Origin: JBDZVM01 sp040255675
Lineage (GTDB): Bacteria > Actinomycetota > Actinomycetes > Acidothermales > Acidothermaceae
DNA: 64,000 nt
Assembly (NCBI GenBank): GCA_040255675.1
Contig: JBDZVM010000018.1
Coordinates: 1 to 64,000 of the forward strand
Reading direction: 5' to 3'
The notes below the pieces were generated by a model. It was not told the origin of the DNA. It was given only the letters and a program-made list of their open reading frames with translations, and ran no database searches. The position numbers and the translations under genes were made by a program. Positions 8,440 through 18,457 of the stretch are shown in pieces; the first letter of the stretch is position 1; the number at the start of each line of letters is the position of its first letter.

Positions 8440-10062
8440 ATGGACGATAGCTCGCGACGCATGGACGAGCTTCTACGAAGCAGTGTTTCCCGCCGCGCAT
8501 TCCTCGGGGGCGCCTTATCGGCCGGCGGCTTGCTGCTAGCCGGTTGTGGCAGCAGTGGAAACAGCGGTGGCTCAGGCCCGACGGGCGGCGCGAGCTCGGT
8601 TGCCACCGCGTCGGCTACCGGTGGCGGCGGAAACAACGGTGCGATTTTGCGCGCCGGCATTCCCAACGACTTCCTGCCGTCCGCTCTCCTGCGATTCAAT
8701 CCCGCTCAGCGTCCGCTCCACCGAACTGTCTACGACTACCTCTTGGATCGTGAGCAGGACGGCTCGTACAAAGCTTCTTTGGCGAAGTCGTGGGAGTGGA
8801 GCGCCGACAAGAAGACTCTTGTGCTGACGCTGCAAGATGGCGTGACGTTCCACTCCGGCCGCAAGTTCGGCGCTGACGACGTGGTGTTCACATTGAAGAC
8901 CGCGGCGGCACCGAAGTCGGGCGTGCAAGTCGCGACAATCCTGAAGAAAGCCACCGATGTCAAGGCGAGCGGCGCGAACCAGGTAACCGTGACCTTTGAT
9001 CAGCCGTTCCCGGCATATCTTGACGCTCTCGCCATGATTCCCATCGTGGACAGCACGACGTACGCCGACCTCGCAAGTGGCAAGCAGTTGATTGGGACGG
9101 GTCCGTTCACCTGGAAGTCCTGGACGCCGGGCAGCAAGGTCATGATGGGCCGGAACGATTCGTATTGGCAGGAAGGCAAGCCGTACATCGGCGGGATCGA
9201 ATTTAGCATCCTCAAGCAGTCGCAGGCGATGCTGGCCGCGCTGCAATCGGGAGGCATTGACCTCGCGGTCGACATGCTCGCGCGTGACGCCGCAACCATG
9301 CAGAAAGACTCGAGGTTCGCGGTGACGACGACGCCCGGCGTCGACGTCTACGTTGGTTGCAGCACGCAGCTCAAGCCGATGGACGACCCTCGAGTGCGGC
9401 AGGCCGTGGCGTATGCGATCGACCGTAAGCGGATCGCCTCCCAGGTGTACAGCGGATTCGCTGAACCGAGCTGCGTGGTCTGGCCGTCAGAAACGCCAGG
9501 TGTCACACAACAAATGGTCAACCACTACACCTACGACATCGACAAGGCGAAGAGCCTGCTCACCCAAGCCGGCGTGGCCGGTACAGAAATTGAGCTTGCT
9601 CCGTCACCGCAAGACCCTGGCTTTGCGGCCGCCGCCGACATCGTTCAGTTCGGATTGGAACAGGCCGGCCTGAAAATCAAGCGAGTTTCGATCACGGCCG
9701 CCGACTGGCCGAAGCGCAACCAGTCATACGACCTGCCTCAGCTTTGGATCTCCTGGATCGCACTGACTGTGTCTGGCCCGGTCGCGACCCTGATGGCAGC
9801 GAATCCCCTTACCGCCAAAGCCAATACGTCGCACATGACGGCTCAAGGCTACACGGACAAGGTAGCGGCCGAGCTTGGAGCGCAGTCGGCCGACGAAAGC
9901 AAATCGGCGATTGCGGATCTCACGAACTACATGCTGGATCAGGCATTCCATAACACGATGGTGCAAGCGCAGGCGCCGCGCGTGGGCGTGAAGGGGTTGA
10001 CCGGTTTGGCTACCGATGCGACGCTGTCGCTGGTCGCGACGGACGCCAAGTTGAGCAAGTGA
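8440..10062 (+). CDS. ABC transporter substrate-binding lipoprotein, family 5 (peptide/opine/oligosaccharide type)
   Basis: 540 residues, ATG preceded by AAGGAG. The N-terminus carries a twin-arginine signal (SRRAFLGG, Arg18-Arg19) ending in the lipobox LLAGC (Cys36), so it should be exported folded and anchored outside the membrane. A Gly/Ser linker leads into the extracytoplasmic family-5 fold with LAKSWEWSADKKTLVLTLQDGVTFHSG, GTGPFTWKSW, and RQAVAYAIDRKRIASQVYSG. Family 5 proteins bind peptides, nickel chelates, opines and some oligosaccharides. Neighbouring sulfatases and kinases point to a sulfated sugar-like ligand rather than a peptide. Confidence 0.93.
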   Translation: MDDSSRRMDELLRSSVSRRAFLGGALSAGGLLLAGCGSSGNSGGSGPTGGASSVATASATGGGGNNGAILRAGIPNDFLPSALLRFNPAQRPLHRTVYDYLLDREQDGSYKASLAKSWEWSADKKTLVLTLQDGVTFHSGRKFGADDVVFTLKTAAAPKSGVQVATILKKATDVKASGANQVTVTFDQPFPAYLDALAMIPIVDSTTYADLASGKQLIGTGPFTWKSWTPGSKVMMGRNDSYWQEGKPYIGGIEFSILKQSQAMLAALQSGGIDLAVDMLARDAATMQKDSRFAVTTTPGVDVYVGCSTQLKPMDDPRVRQAVAYAIDRKRIASQVYSGFAEPSCVVWPSETPGVTQQMVNHYTYDIDKAKSLLTQAGVAGTEIELAPSPQDPGFAAAADIVQFGLEQAGLKIKRVSITAADWPKRNQSYDLPQLWISWIALTVSGPVATLMAANPLTAKANTSHMTAQGYTDKVAAELGAQSADESKSAIADLTNYMLDQAFHNTMVQAQAPRVGVKGLTGLATDATLSLVATDAKLSK

Positions 10063-10102
10063 TTCGACCGTCGGCTTCGAGGAATCCAGGAACGTACCTG
10101 TT

Positions 10103-11056
10103 ATGAGCCAGTACGTCGTTCGCAGACTGCTCGGTGCCGTGGTGGTGCTGTTCGTGGTATCCATCGTCATCTTCAGTTTGTTGCACCTGGCTCCGGGTGA
10201 TCCGGCGTCCGTACTCGCGGGCCCAGACGCCACGCAGAGCCAAGTCGCGGCGATCAGGCATGGGTTAGGTCTCGACCGGCCTGCCGTCACGCAATATTTC
10301 GCGTGGCTTGGGCATCTGCTGACTGGTGATCTCGGCACCTCGTATACGCTGCAGCGGCCGATTTCCGAACTCATCGGCCAGCGATTTGGCAGCACGCTGC
10401 AACTGACGGCGGCGGCAGCGATTCTGATGGTCGTCTTCGGGCTGATTATGGGGGTGATTTTGGCCACCACGCGGCTGCGCGTGATCCGGCAGATCATAGA
10501 TTGGCTCGCGACGGTGTCATTGGCGCTGCCGCCGTTCGTCAGCGGCGTCATCCTGATTTTCCTGTTCGCAGTCTTATGGAAGCTATTGCCGAGTGGTGGA
10601 GATGCTTCGCTCGTCGGCGATCCAGCCGCTGCGCTTCGCAAACTTATCCTGCCGAGTATCGCGATGGCGCTGCCCGGGGCGCCGGTAATCGCCCGACTGC
10701 TCGCTGGCGAGATTCGGCGGTCGCTGGATAACGAGTTCGTGCTGACTGCGCAGTCGAAGGGCGCTGGCCGAAAGCGCATCGTGTGGCGGCATGTAGTGCC
10801 TAACAGTCTCGGACCCGCGCTCATCGAGGTTGGCATCAGAATCGGGCACCTGCTAGGAGGCGCCGTCGTGGCCGAGGCAATTTTCGCTCGGCCGGGGTTG
10901 GGCAGCCTGCTGATCCAGTCGGTTGAGACGCGCGATTATTTGTTGGCCCAAGTGTTGCTGATGCTGGCGATCACTGCCGCGATCGTCATGCAACTCGTCA
11001 CTGAACTCGTCATCGCCGCCATCGACCCCCGAATTCGATTGGGGGCGAAGGCATGA
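10103..11056 (+). CDS. ABC transporter permease, DppB/OppB type
   Basis: 317-residue inner-membrane subunit of a peptide/opine-type importer with about six membrane segments. The start MSQYVVRRLLGAVVVLFVVSIVIFSLLHLAPGDP is typical of DppB/GsiC, including the conserved LxPGDP after the first segment. The cytoplasmic EAA loop that contacts the ATPase is visible as NEFVLTAQSKGAGRKRIVWRHVVPNSL. It follows the binding protein by 40 nt and overlaps the next permease gene by 4 nt. Confidence 0.94.
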   Translation: MSQYVVRRLLGAVVVLFVVSIVIFSLLHLAPGDPASVLAGPDATQSQVAAIRHGLGLDRPAVTQYFAWLGHLLTGDLGTSYTLQRPISELIGQRFGSTLQLTAAAAILMVVFGLIMGVILATTRLRVIRQIIDWLATVSLALPPFVSGVILIFLFAVLWKLLPSGGDASLVGDPAAALRKLILPSIAMALPGAPVIARLLAGEIRRSLDNEFVLTAQSKGAGRKRIVWRHVVPNSLGPALIEVGIRIGHLLGGAVVAEAIFARPGLGSLLIQSVETRDYLLAQVLLMLAITAAIVMQLVTELVIAAIDPRIRLGAKA

Positions 11057-11949
11057 GTACGACCGCTACGTTGCCACCGGTCGGGCCCGCTCAAGGGGAA
11101 CCATCTCCCGATGGGCGGTTGCTGACACGAGGGTTGTGGGGCCGTTATGTCCAAGCACTACGTTCCGCTCGAGGTGCCGCGGGCCTGGGCATCGTGCTCG
11201 TCGTCGTCCTGATTGCCGTCTTCGCGCCGACGCTACTCTCTTACGGAGCGTACGAGCAGGGTCCTGATGCCTTGACTGGGCCGAGCGCGCACCACCTCTT
11301 GGGCACCGACGAAGTCGGCAGGGACCTACTCGCGAGGTTGCTGGCCGGAACCAGAGTTGATTTGATTATCACGCTGATCGCCGTCCCGACTGCGGCCGTA
11401 GCGGGCACGCTGCTGGGGCTACTCGGGATGCTGAGCAGGTTTGTCGGCGCGCTGTTTCAGCGAATCTTTGACGTGCTGCTCGGGGTGCCCGCTGTGATTC
11501 TCGGAGTCGCGGTGGCGATCGCCATGGCCCCCGGCATGAAATCGGTGATTATCGCAATCGTCTTGGTAACCTTGCCGATGTTCGGCCGGCAGGCCGGCAC
11601 CGCACTCGCCGGCCAGTTGCCGCTCGACTACGTCGCCGCCGCGGAGGTTCTCGGATTTCCCCGCCGAAGAATAATGCTGCGCCACGTGCTGCCTAATATC
11701 GTCGACGCGATCTTCGTACGAATTGCATTTACCATGGCGCAGGCAATCACGATCGAAGGCGGGCTCAGCGTGATCGGTCTCGGTATTCAATCGCCGCAAC
11801 CGTCGCTTGGCTCAATGATCAAAGGCGGGAGCGCCTATCTCCTCACGACACCGTCGTACGCACTGGCGCCGGTCGGTGTCGTGATCCTTCTGGTCGTCGG
11901 CTACACGATGGTGTCTGACGCGTTGAATCAGGCGGTGCTGCGTAAGTGA
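11053..11949 (+). CDS. ABC transporter permease, DppC/OppC type
   Basis: 298-residue partner permease. It has an N-terminal cytoplasmic tail, a first membrane segment near residues 38-60, the DppC hallmark HLLGTDEVGRDLLARLLAGTRVDL and the EAA loop LDYVAAAEVLGFPRRRIMLRHVLPNI. The ATG overlaps the DppB stop (ATGA), and its own stop overlaps the GTG of the ATPase gene (GTGA), so the three membrane-complex genes are translationally coupled. Confidence 0.94.
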   Translation: MSTTATLPPVGPAQGEPSPDGRLLTRGLWGRYVQALRSARGAAGLGIVLVVVLIAVFAPTLLSYGAYEQGPDALTGPSAHHLLGTDEVGRDLLARLLAGTRVDLIITLIAVPTAAVAGTLLGLLGMLSRFVGALFQRIFDVLLGVPAVILGVAVAIAMAPGMKSVIIAIVLVTLPMFGRQAGTALAGQLPLDYVAAAEVLGFPRRRIMLRHVLPNIVDAIFVRIAFTMAQAITIEGGLSVIGLGIQSPQPSLGSMIKGGSAYLLTTPSYALAPVGVVILLVVGYTMVSDALNQAVLRK

Positions 11950-13862
11950 CAGAGAACGACATGGCCACGAGCCAGCCAACGACAGCAAGCCGCTCCGGCG
12001 ATCGGCACCGTGGCGGTGAGGCCGTGCTCGAGGTCGCGAACCTGTCTGTCGACTTGTCGTTAGGCTCCGGGCGCTACCCCGTGATCGAGGAGGTGTCTTT
12101 CACCGTCAGACGCGGCGAAATCCTCGGTGTGGTCGGTGAATCCGGCTCGGGCAAATCGCTTACCGCGCTCTCGGTGATGAGGATGTTGCCGCGGGCCGCG
12201 AACGTGGTTTCGGGCACGGCCTCCTACCAAGGCCGCGACCTTTTGACCATGTCGGACAAGGACATCACCGCGTTGCGCGGCGATCGTATCGGCATGATCT
12301 TCCAAGATCCGATGGCCTACTTGAACCCGCTCATGACGGTGGGCCAGCAGATTCGCGAAGTTCTCGAGCTCCACGGCTCCAGTAAGAAGGACGCCCAGCG
12401 CCGCTCCATCGAACTGCTCGAACTTGTCGGAGTGCGCCACCCGCACAAGCGCGTCAACGACTACCCCCACCAGTTTTCCGGCGGCATGCGCCAGCGGGTG
12501 ATCATCGCGATAGCGGTCGCGAACAACCCGTCATTACTGATCGCCGACGAGCCGACGACAGCGCTCGATACGACCGTTCAGGCGGGAATCTTGCGACTGC
12601 TCGCCCAGTTACGAGACCACCTTGGTGCGGGCCTCATCCTGATCACGCACGACATCGGAGTTGTCGAGCAGATCTGCGACTCCGTGATGGTGATGTATGC
12701 GGGCCGCGTCGCGGAATATGGTTCCGTGAGCGAAGTCCTTCGCGAACCTCGACACCCTTACACTCGCGCGCTCATGCGGGCCACGCCGCGACTCGACGCG
12801 CCGATTCATCGCCGGCTGCCCGCCATTCCCGGGCGGCCACCCGACGTGACAAGCAAACCGTCCGGGTGCGCGTTCCATCCCCGCTGTCCCTTGGTGATGG
12901 ATCAGTGCAAGACCGAGATCCCGCCTCTTGCTAACCGTAACGCCGATACTCGGCATTTGGTGGCCTGCTGGGCTTCGGACAAGCCACTGCCGCAAACCGT
13001 ATTCAGCGCACCTGCGCAAGCGAAGTCACGCGGACATGTTGACGGTCCTCCGGTCGTCCTTGACATCGCCCAAGCCCATATTTCTTACCAAGGTCGAAGC
13101 CGACTGTGGAAACAGGGCGAAATCAATCGGGTTGTGCGCGGCGTCGACTTACAAATCCCAGCCGGGCGAGCGCTCGGTTTGGTGGGAGAATCCGGCTGCG
13201 GCAAGTCGACGCTTGCCCGCGCGATCGTCGGATTGGTGCCCGTCGAATCCGGTCAGATCACGATCGGCGGGAAGCAATGGGTGGGCGCCAGCAAGACCGA
13301 GCGTCTGGCGTTGCGCCGCACGGTGCAGATGGTGTTTCAAGACCCGTACCAATCCCTGAACCCGCGGCAGACCATCGGTGACATCGTCGCCGAGCCGCTG
13401 ATCGTGCACGACATCGTCGAACGACGACTGCGAGGCCGTCGGGTCAGCGAACTCGCCGATTTAGTCGGCCTTTCGCGCAGTCTGCTCGATCGATTTCCGT
13501 ATCAGCTCTCGGGTGGCCAGCGGCAACGCGTCGGTATCGCGCGTGCGTTGGCGATGGAGCCGCAGCTCATCGTTGCCGATGAGCCGGTTTCGGCCCTGGA
13601 CGTCTCCGTTCAGGCACAAATCATCAACTTGCTCGCTGATTTGAGAGACGAACTCGGCTTGGCTTACCTGATGATCGCGCACGATCTGAGCATCGTGCGA
13701 AACCTGTGCGAGGATGTCGCGGTCATGCAAGATGGGCGCATCGTCGAACGCGGGTCGTCCGACGACATTTTCAGGAGCCCTACCCACCCATACACTCGCA
13801 CATTGCTCGCGGCATCACCCGGCTCGCCCTGGGCCGAGCAGTTCGGCGGCGTGGCGTCGTGA
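11946..13862 (+). CDS. Fused ABC transporter ATPase (DppD-DppF in one chain)
   Basis: 638 residues containing two complete nucleotide-binding domains. NBD1 has Walker A GESGSGKS (64-71), Q-loop FQDPMAYLNPL, signature FSGGMRQR and Walker B LLIADEPTTALD. It is followed by the OppD-type C-terminal cysteine motif CAFHPRCPLVMDQC. NBD2 has Walker A GESGCGKST (about 414-422), FQDPYQSLNP, LSGGQRQR and LIVADEPVSALD. The fusion supplies both ATP sites of the importer, so no separate ATPase is needed. The GTG start overlaps the DppC stop; the terminal TGA overlaps the GTG of the first large sulfatase. Confidence 0.95.
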   Translation: MTENDMATSQPTTASRSGDRHRGGEAVLEVANLSVDLSLGSGRYPVIEEVSFTVRRGEILGVVGESGSGKSLTALSVMRMLPRAANVVSGTASYQGRDLLTMSDKDITALRGDRIGMIFQDPMAYLNPLMTVGQQIREVLELHGSSKKDAQRRSIELLELVGVRHPHKRVNDYPHQFSGGMRQRVIIAIAVANNPSLLIADEPTTALDTTVQAGILRLLAQLRDHLGAGLILITHDIGVVEQICDSVMVMYAGRVAEYGSVSEVLREPRHPYTRALMRATPRLDAPIHRRLPAIPGRPPDVTSKPSGCAFHPRCPLVMDQCKTEIPPLANRNADTRHLVACWASDKPLPQTVFSAPAQAKSRGHVDGPPVVLDIAQAHISYQGRSRLWKQGEINRVVRGVDLQIPAGRALGLVGESGCGKSTLARAIVGLVPVESGQITIGGKQWVGASKTERLALRRTVQMVFQDPYQSLNPRQTIGDIVAEPLIVHDIVERRLRGRRVSELADLVGLSRSLLDRFPYQLSGGQRQRVGIARALAMEPQLIVADEPVSALDVSVQAQIINLLADLRDELGLAYLMIAHDLSIVRNLCEDVAVMQDGRIVERGSSDDIFRSPTHPYTRTLLAASPGSPWAEQFGGVAS

Positions 13863-16156
13863 CCGGAGGCCCGGATGCGACGGTGCCGAAGCGAGCAGAG
13901 ATCGGCCGCACCGTCGGCGAATCGGCAGAATATTGGCCGTCGCGGGCGACCGCACCGCGACGCGCCCCTCACATCATTCAAATTTTGCTGGACGACGTGG
14001 GGTTTGCTCAACTGGGCTGTTTTGGGGCATCGATAAAGACGCCGAATATTGACAGGCTCGCTGCCGGCGGATTGCGCTACACGAACTTCCATACGACCGC
14101 TCTCTGCTCGCCAACCCGGGCCGCACTGCTGACCGGGCGCAACTGTCATTCCGTCGGTTTCGGGCACGTCACCGAACGGATCAACGGTTTCCCCGGCTAC
14201 AGCATGCAGCTGCCTGATTCGGCGGCCACCATCGCGCAGATCCTCCAAGACAACGGTTACTCGACCTTCGCGGTCGGTAAGTGGCATTTGACTCCGTCGT
14301 TCGAAACCGGGCCGCAAGGCCCTTTTGATCGGTGGCCGCTCGGCCGAGGTTTCCAGCGTTTCTACGGTTTTCTCGGCGGCTGCACCGACCAGTTCGCGCC
14401 CGAACTCGTACGCGACCACTCGTCAATCGAGTTCGCGCGGACAGCTGACTATCACCTGTCCGCTGATCTGGTCGACGAGAGCATCAAGCAAGTGCGCGAC
14501 CACGTTAGCTTGGCACCGCACAAGCCGTTTCTGCTGCATCTTGCCTTTGGTGCCGGCCATGCCCCGCATCAAGCGCCCAAAGAGTGGATCGACGCGTATC
14601 GCGGCGCGTTCGACCATGGGTGGGACGTCGAGCGGGATGTCGTTTTGGCTCGGCAGATCGAGATGGGTGTCATGCCGCCCGGCACGTGCCTTGGCACCTC
14701 GAATCCTGGCGTGCGGGAATGGTCGTCTCTTTCCGCCGATGACAAGCGACTGTTCGCCCGGATGATGGAGGTCTACGCCGGGTTCTTGTCGCACATGGAC
14801 GCCCAGGTTGGCCGGCTGCTCGACTGCCTCGACGAGATCGGCGTTAGCGACAACACCCTCGTGATGCTGTGTTCCGACAACGGCGCGAGTGGGGAGGGCG
14901 GACCGGAAGGCAGCGTCGATGAGGGTCCGCAGCGCGATGGCTCGCCCCAACTCGCCGCGGACGCGAGAGCTCACATGGACGACCTCGGGGGCCCTAGATT
15001 CTTCAACCACTATCCGTGGGGCTGGGCGCAAGCGGGTAACACACCGTTTCGTTGGTACAAGCAATTCACTCACGCGGGTGGAATCACCAATGGACTGATT
15101 GTTCGCTGGCCGGCCGGCGGCGTTGCGGCGGGGGAAATCCGGCGACAATATCACCACGTCATCGACGTCACCCCGACACTTCTCGACGTGATTGGCATCG
15201 AACCGCCGACGCAGGTTCGTGGCGTGGCCCAAGAGCCGATGCACGGCATCAGCATGGCCTACACGTTCAACGAGCCCGACGGGCCGAGCCGACGCCGTAC
15301 GCAGCATTACGAAATGTGGGGCAATCGCGGCCTGTGGCGTGATGGATGGATGGCGGTCTGCCGGCTCCAACCGGACGCCCCTGGTGCCAACCCGCCGTTG
15401 CCGATGACGACCCCCTTCGACGAACTGCCCTGGGAGCTTTATCACCACGAGTCTGATCCGTCGGAGTGCATCGACCTGGCCCCTGTCGAGGCGGAGCGGC
15501 TTCGGGCCATGATCGAACTGTGGTGGGCGGCGGCCGGTCAATATCAGGTGCTGCCAGTCGACGACCGGCCACGCGTCCAGCATTGGCCGTCACATGTACC
15601 GTTGCCCTCAGGGGCTGACCCGACCACGACCACATTTTACGGGTCGAGTGGACCCTATGAACGGGGTGTCGCGCCGCGCATAGCCGGCACATCCTTTCGC
15701 ATGGCGGCCGACCTGAGCTGCCGCGATGAGGCCGACGGTGTGCTTTACGCGCAGGGAGGCCTGCACGGCGGGTACTGCTGGTTCTTGCGGCATGGTCGAA
15801 TGTCTCTAGAAGTTGCCACGAGCTCGATCCATACCGAGACTGTCGTCGCGGACGTGCCGATACCAGCGGGCAGGCATCTGCTCGAGGTTGCCGTCGCGGC
15901 GGAGGCCAAACTGCACGGCCGAGTCGAGTTCTCGCTCGATGGCGAAGTGATCGGTGGTGGCGACGTCCCCCGCTTGGTCAAGCGCGTGCCTGTGTCGTGC
16001 GGTCGCGCGTACGTGGGGTATAGCGCCGTGCAAACCGTTTCGCGAGTGTTTTCCCCGCCGCATCAGCTGCGGGGCGTGCTGCATCGCCTGACCGTGACCA
16101 CGGAACCCAGAAGCGCTGACGTGAATGACGTGGCAACTGATCTGCGGGAGCAATGA
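13859..16156 (+). CDS. Large arylsulfatase 1 of 3 (about 765 aa)
   Basis: Cys-type sulfatase. The start is set at GTG 13859, which overlaps the ATPase stop (GTGA); the longer open frame upstream lies inside the ATPase gene and is Arg-rich noise. Conserved elements are IIQILLDDVGFAQLG, the signature LCSPTRAALLTGRN with Cys83 as the predicted formylglycine, VGKWHLTP and CSDNGASGEGG. A C-terminal region of about 150 residues (FRMAADLSCRDEADG... onward) looks like the beta-sandwich domain of AtsA-like actinobacterial sulfatases. There is no signal peptide, so the location is cytoplasmic. The 4-nt overlap with the next sulfatase supports coordinated production. Confidence 0.94.
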   Translation: MTGGPDATVPKRAEIGRTVGESAEYWPSRATAPRRAPHIIQILLDDVGFAQLGCFGASIKTPNIDRLAAGGLRYTNFHTTALCSPTRAALLTGRNCHSVGFGHVTERINGFPGYSMQLPDSAATIAQILQDNGYSTFAVGKWHLTPSFETGPQGPFDRWPLGRGFQRFYGFLGGCTDQFAPELVRDHSSIEFARTADYHLSADLVDESIKQVRDHVSLAPHKPFLLHLAFGAGHAPHQAPKEWIDAYRGAFDHGWDVERDVVLARQIEMGVMPPGTCLGTSNPGVREWSSLSADDKRLFARMMEVYAGFLSHMDAQVGRLLDCLDEIGVSDNTLVMLCSDNGASGEGGPEGSVDEGPQRDGSPQLAADARAHMDDLGGPRFFNHYPWGWAQAGNTPFRWYKQFTHAGGITNGLIVRWPAGGVAAGEIRRQYHHVIDVTPTLLDVIGIEPPTQVRGVAQEPMHGISMAYTFNEPDGPSRRRTQHYEMWGNRGLWRDGWMAVCRLQPDAPGANPPLPMTTPFDELPWELYHHESDPSECIDLAPVEAERLRAMIELWWAAAGQYQVLPVDDRPRVQHWPSHVPLPSGADPTTTTFYGSSGPYERGVAPRIAGTSFRMAADLSCRDEADGVLYAQGGLHGGYCWFLRHGRMSLEVATSSIHTETVVADVPIPAGRHLLEVAVAAEAKLHGRVEFSLDGEVIGGGDVPRLVKRVPVSCGRAYVGYSAVQTVSRVFSPPHQLRGVLHRLTVTTEPRSADVNDVATDLREQ

Positions 16157-18429
16157 TGGCTAGCGGAACGCCGAACTCGACTCGGCCGGGCACGACACTC
16201 GAACCTGACTTCGCCGGAACGATTGGTCCTACGATTGGTGAGTCGACCCCCTGGTGGCCACGGCGGCAGCGGCCGACGGGGCCGAACGTCGTGGTGATTC
16301 TCCTCGACGACGTCGGCTTTGCTCAGTTGGGCTGTTACGGTTCGTCGATCGCCACGCCGAATATGGACGCTGTGGCATCCGGGGGTTTGCGTTACACGAA
16401 CTTCCACGTTGCGGCGCTCTGTTCACCGACCCGGGCCTGCCTCTTGACAGGGCGAAATCATCACAGCGCCGGCGTCGGTTTCTTGGGCGCTTTCGACACT
16501 GGATTTCCGAGCTACCGAGGTGAGATCACGCCGCGCGCGGCGACCCTCGCGGAGCTGTTGCGGGACGGCGGATACGGCACGTATGCGGTGGGGAAATGGC
16601 ACCTGACGCCGCCGCCCCACATGACTCCTGCGGGCCCTTTCCACCAGTGGCCGACCGGCCGAGGGTTCGATCGGTACTACGGATTCCTCTGGGGTGAAGA
16701 CGACCAGTACGAGCCCGAGCTTTTCCACGACCGGCACCGCGTCGACCCGCCCAGGCGAGAGGGCTACCACCTCAGCGAAGACCTGGTCGATCGTTCGTGC
16801 GAGTTTCTCTCAGATCACCTCACCTCGCGCCCTGAAGACCCGTTCTTTCTCTACTTGGCCTTTGGTGCCTGCCATGCTCCACATCAGGCGCCACGTGAGT
16901 ACATCGATCGGTACCACGGTGCGTTCGACCACGGTTGGGACGCCGAACGTGAGCAGGTTCTTGCTCGGCAAGTCGCGGCGCGTATCGTTCCCCCGACTAC
17001 CCAGCTTTCGGCGCGTAATCCGGGCGTGGGCGCTTGGTCAGAATTGAGTGACGAACGGCAACGCCTTTATGCACACATGCAGGAGGTGTTCGCGGGGTTC
17101 ATGACGCACACAGACGCGCAGATCGGCAGGCTTGTCGAATTCCTGCGCGCATACGGCGCGCTCGACAATACGTTGATTCTCCTCATGTCCGACAATGGTG
17201 CGTCAGGCGAGGGCGGCGAACACGGCACGGCCAACGAATATCGGTGGTTTCTGCAGCTGCCCGATCCGGTCGACGATAGCCTTGCCGCGCTTGACGCTTT
17301 GGGCGGTCCGACGACACACAATCACTATCCGACCGGATGGGCTCAGGCGGGCAACACTCCGGGGCGCTACTACAAGCGCTACGCGTATGCGGGCGGGGTG
17401 CGAGCGCCGTTGATCGCGCATTGGCCGGCGCGCCTCGACGGCACCAACACCTTGCGGCACCAATTCCATCACGTGATCGATATCGCGCCAACAGTGCTTG
17501 ACCTTTGCGGCGTCCAACCACCCGCGTCGTACCATGGCGTGCCGCAACTTCCGCTTCACGGGACATCGATGGCGTATACGTTCGATGACGCGGAAGCGTC
17601 AAGTCGGCGTCAGGTGCAATATTTTGAAACCGCGGGGTATCGCGGGATTTACGCGGACGGGTGGAAAGCCGTCGCGGCCCATCTGCCCGGTGCCGGCTTC
17701 GACGCCGACCACTGGGAGCTCTACCGCGTTGAGTCTGACGTCGCGGAGTGTGAAGACCTGTCAGCAGCTCATCCAGACAAGGCAGCAGAGCTCGCGGCAT
17801 TGTGGTGGGAGGAGGCAGAACGCTACGCCGTGCTGCCTCTCGACGATCGTATGCAAGTTCGCATGAAAGCGTTGAATCCTGCCGAGGATCGCAACCGTTA
17901 CGTCTTCTTGCCTGGCACACGAATACTCAACCAGTTGGTTGGGCCTAGTTTTTCCGCGCGGTCATTTCGCATCACCGCCACGATACGGCGAGAGACAGAA
18001 CTTGACGACGGTGTGCTTCTCTCATGGGGGCGTCGTGCGGCGGGCTTCAGCTTCTTCGTCAAGAACAACCGACTGATGTTCGACTTTAACCTTGCCGGAG
18101 ACCATACGTTGGTCGTGTCGGAGGCGTCCGTGCCGCTCGGCCGAAGCGTCGTCCAGATGAGCATGGCCGATGACGAAGCGAGTGGTGCGCGGGTAACGTT
18201 CGTGATCGACGACGCCGTTGTCGGAGAGGGCCGGGTACCGCAGCTTGTGCCTAGCGGCATGGGAACCGTTTCTACCCAGTGTGGGCACAACTCGCCGTCG
18301 CCCGTAAGCACGGAATACGATGCTCCGTTCACGTTCGCGGGAGCGCTGGAGCGAGTAGTGGTCGACCTCGATCCCCGGAGCCCGGAGGTTGGAGACGTAG
18401 ACCTACGAGCAGAACTGGCAACGCAATAA
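16153..18429 (+). CDS. Large arylsulfatase 2 of 3 (758 aa)
   Basis: Paralogue of the preceding sulfatase, starting at ATG 16153 (a second ATG follows at once). It has VVVILLDDVGFAQLG, the signature ALCSPTRACLLTGRN with Cys90, VGKWHLTP, MSDNGASGEGG and the same C-terminal sandwich-like extension (SFRITATIRRETELDDGVLLSWG onward). It lacks a signal peptide. The segments between the catalytic motifs differ from the neighbours, for example in the loop after SDNGASGEGG, which is where sulfatases usually differ in substrate recognition. It is coupled to the upstream gene and separated from the third sulfatase by 28 nt. Confidence 0.94.
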   Translation: MMASGTPNSTRPGTTLEPDFAGTIGPTIGESTPWWPRRQRPTGPNVVVILLDDVGFAQLGCYGSSIATPNMDAVASGGLRYTNFHVAALCSPTRACLLTGRNHHSAGVGFLGAFDTGFPSYRGEITPRAATLAELLRDGGYGTYAVGKWHLTPPPHMTPAGPFHQWPTGRGFDRYYGFLWGEDDQYEPELFHDRHRVDPPRREGYHLSEDLVDRSCEFLSDHLTSRPEDPFFLYLAFGACHAPHQAPREYIDRYHGAFDHGWDAEREQVLARQVAARIVPPTTQLSARNPGVGAWSELSDERQRLYAHMQEVFAGFMTHTDAQIGRLVEFLRAYGALDNTLILLMSDNGASGEGGEHGTANEYRWFLQLPDPVDDSLAALDALGGPTTHNHYPTGWAQAGNTPGRYYKRYAYAGGVRAPLIAHWPARLDGTNTLRHQFHHVIDIAPTVLDLCGVQPPASYHGVPQLPLHGTSMAYTFDDAEASSRRQVQYFETAGYRGIYADGWKAVAAHLPGAGFDADHWELYRVESDVAECEDLSAAHPDKAAELAALWWEEAERYAVLPLDDRMQVRMKALNPAEDRNRYVFLPGTRILNQLVGPSFSARSFRITATIRRETELDDGVLLSWGRRAAGFSFFVKNNRLMFDFNLAGDHTLVVSEASVPLGRSVVQMSMADDEASGARVTFVIDDAVVGEGRVPQLVPSGMGTVSTQCGHNSPSPVSTEYDAPFTFAGALERVVVDLDPRSPEVGDVDLRAELATQ

Positions 18430-18457
18430 CCACAGCAGGCTAGTCAAGGAGCATAAG

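Noticed and set aside
9724..10836. 370-codon open frame antisense to the ABC transporter genes
   Set aside because: It overlaps binding-protein and permease genes with clear family motifs, shows Arg/Ser/Thr-rich noise and no recognisable domain. Such frames are usual in high-GC DNA.
13706..13858. Upstream extension of the first large sulfatase frame
   Set aside because: Lies within the end of the ATPase gene and is Arg-rich; GTG 13859 with GTGA overlap is the natural start.
14423..15583. 386-codon open frame antisense to the first large sulfatase
   Set aside because: No domain or start signal; the plus strand has unambiguous sulfatase motifs.
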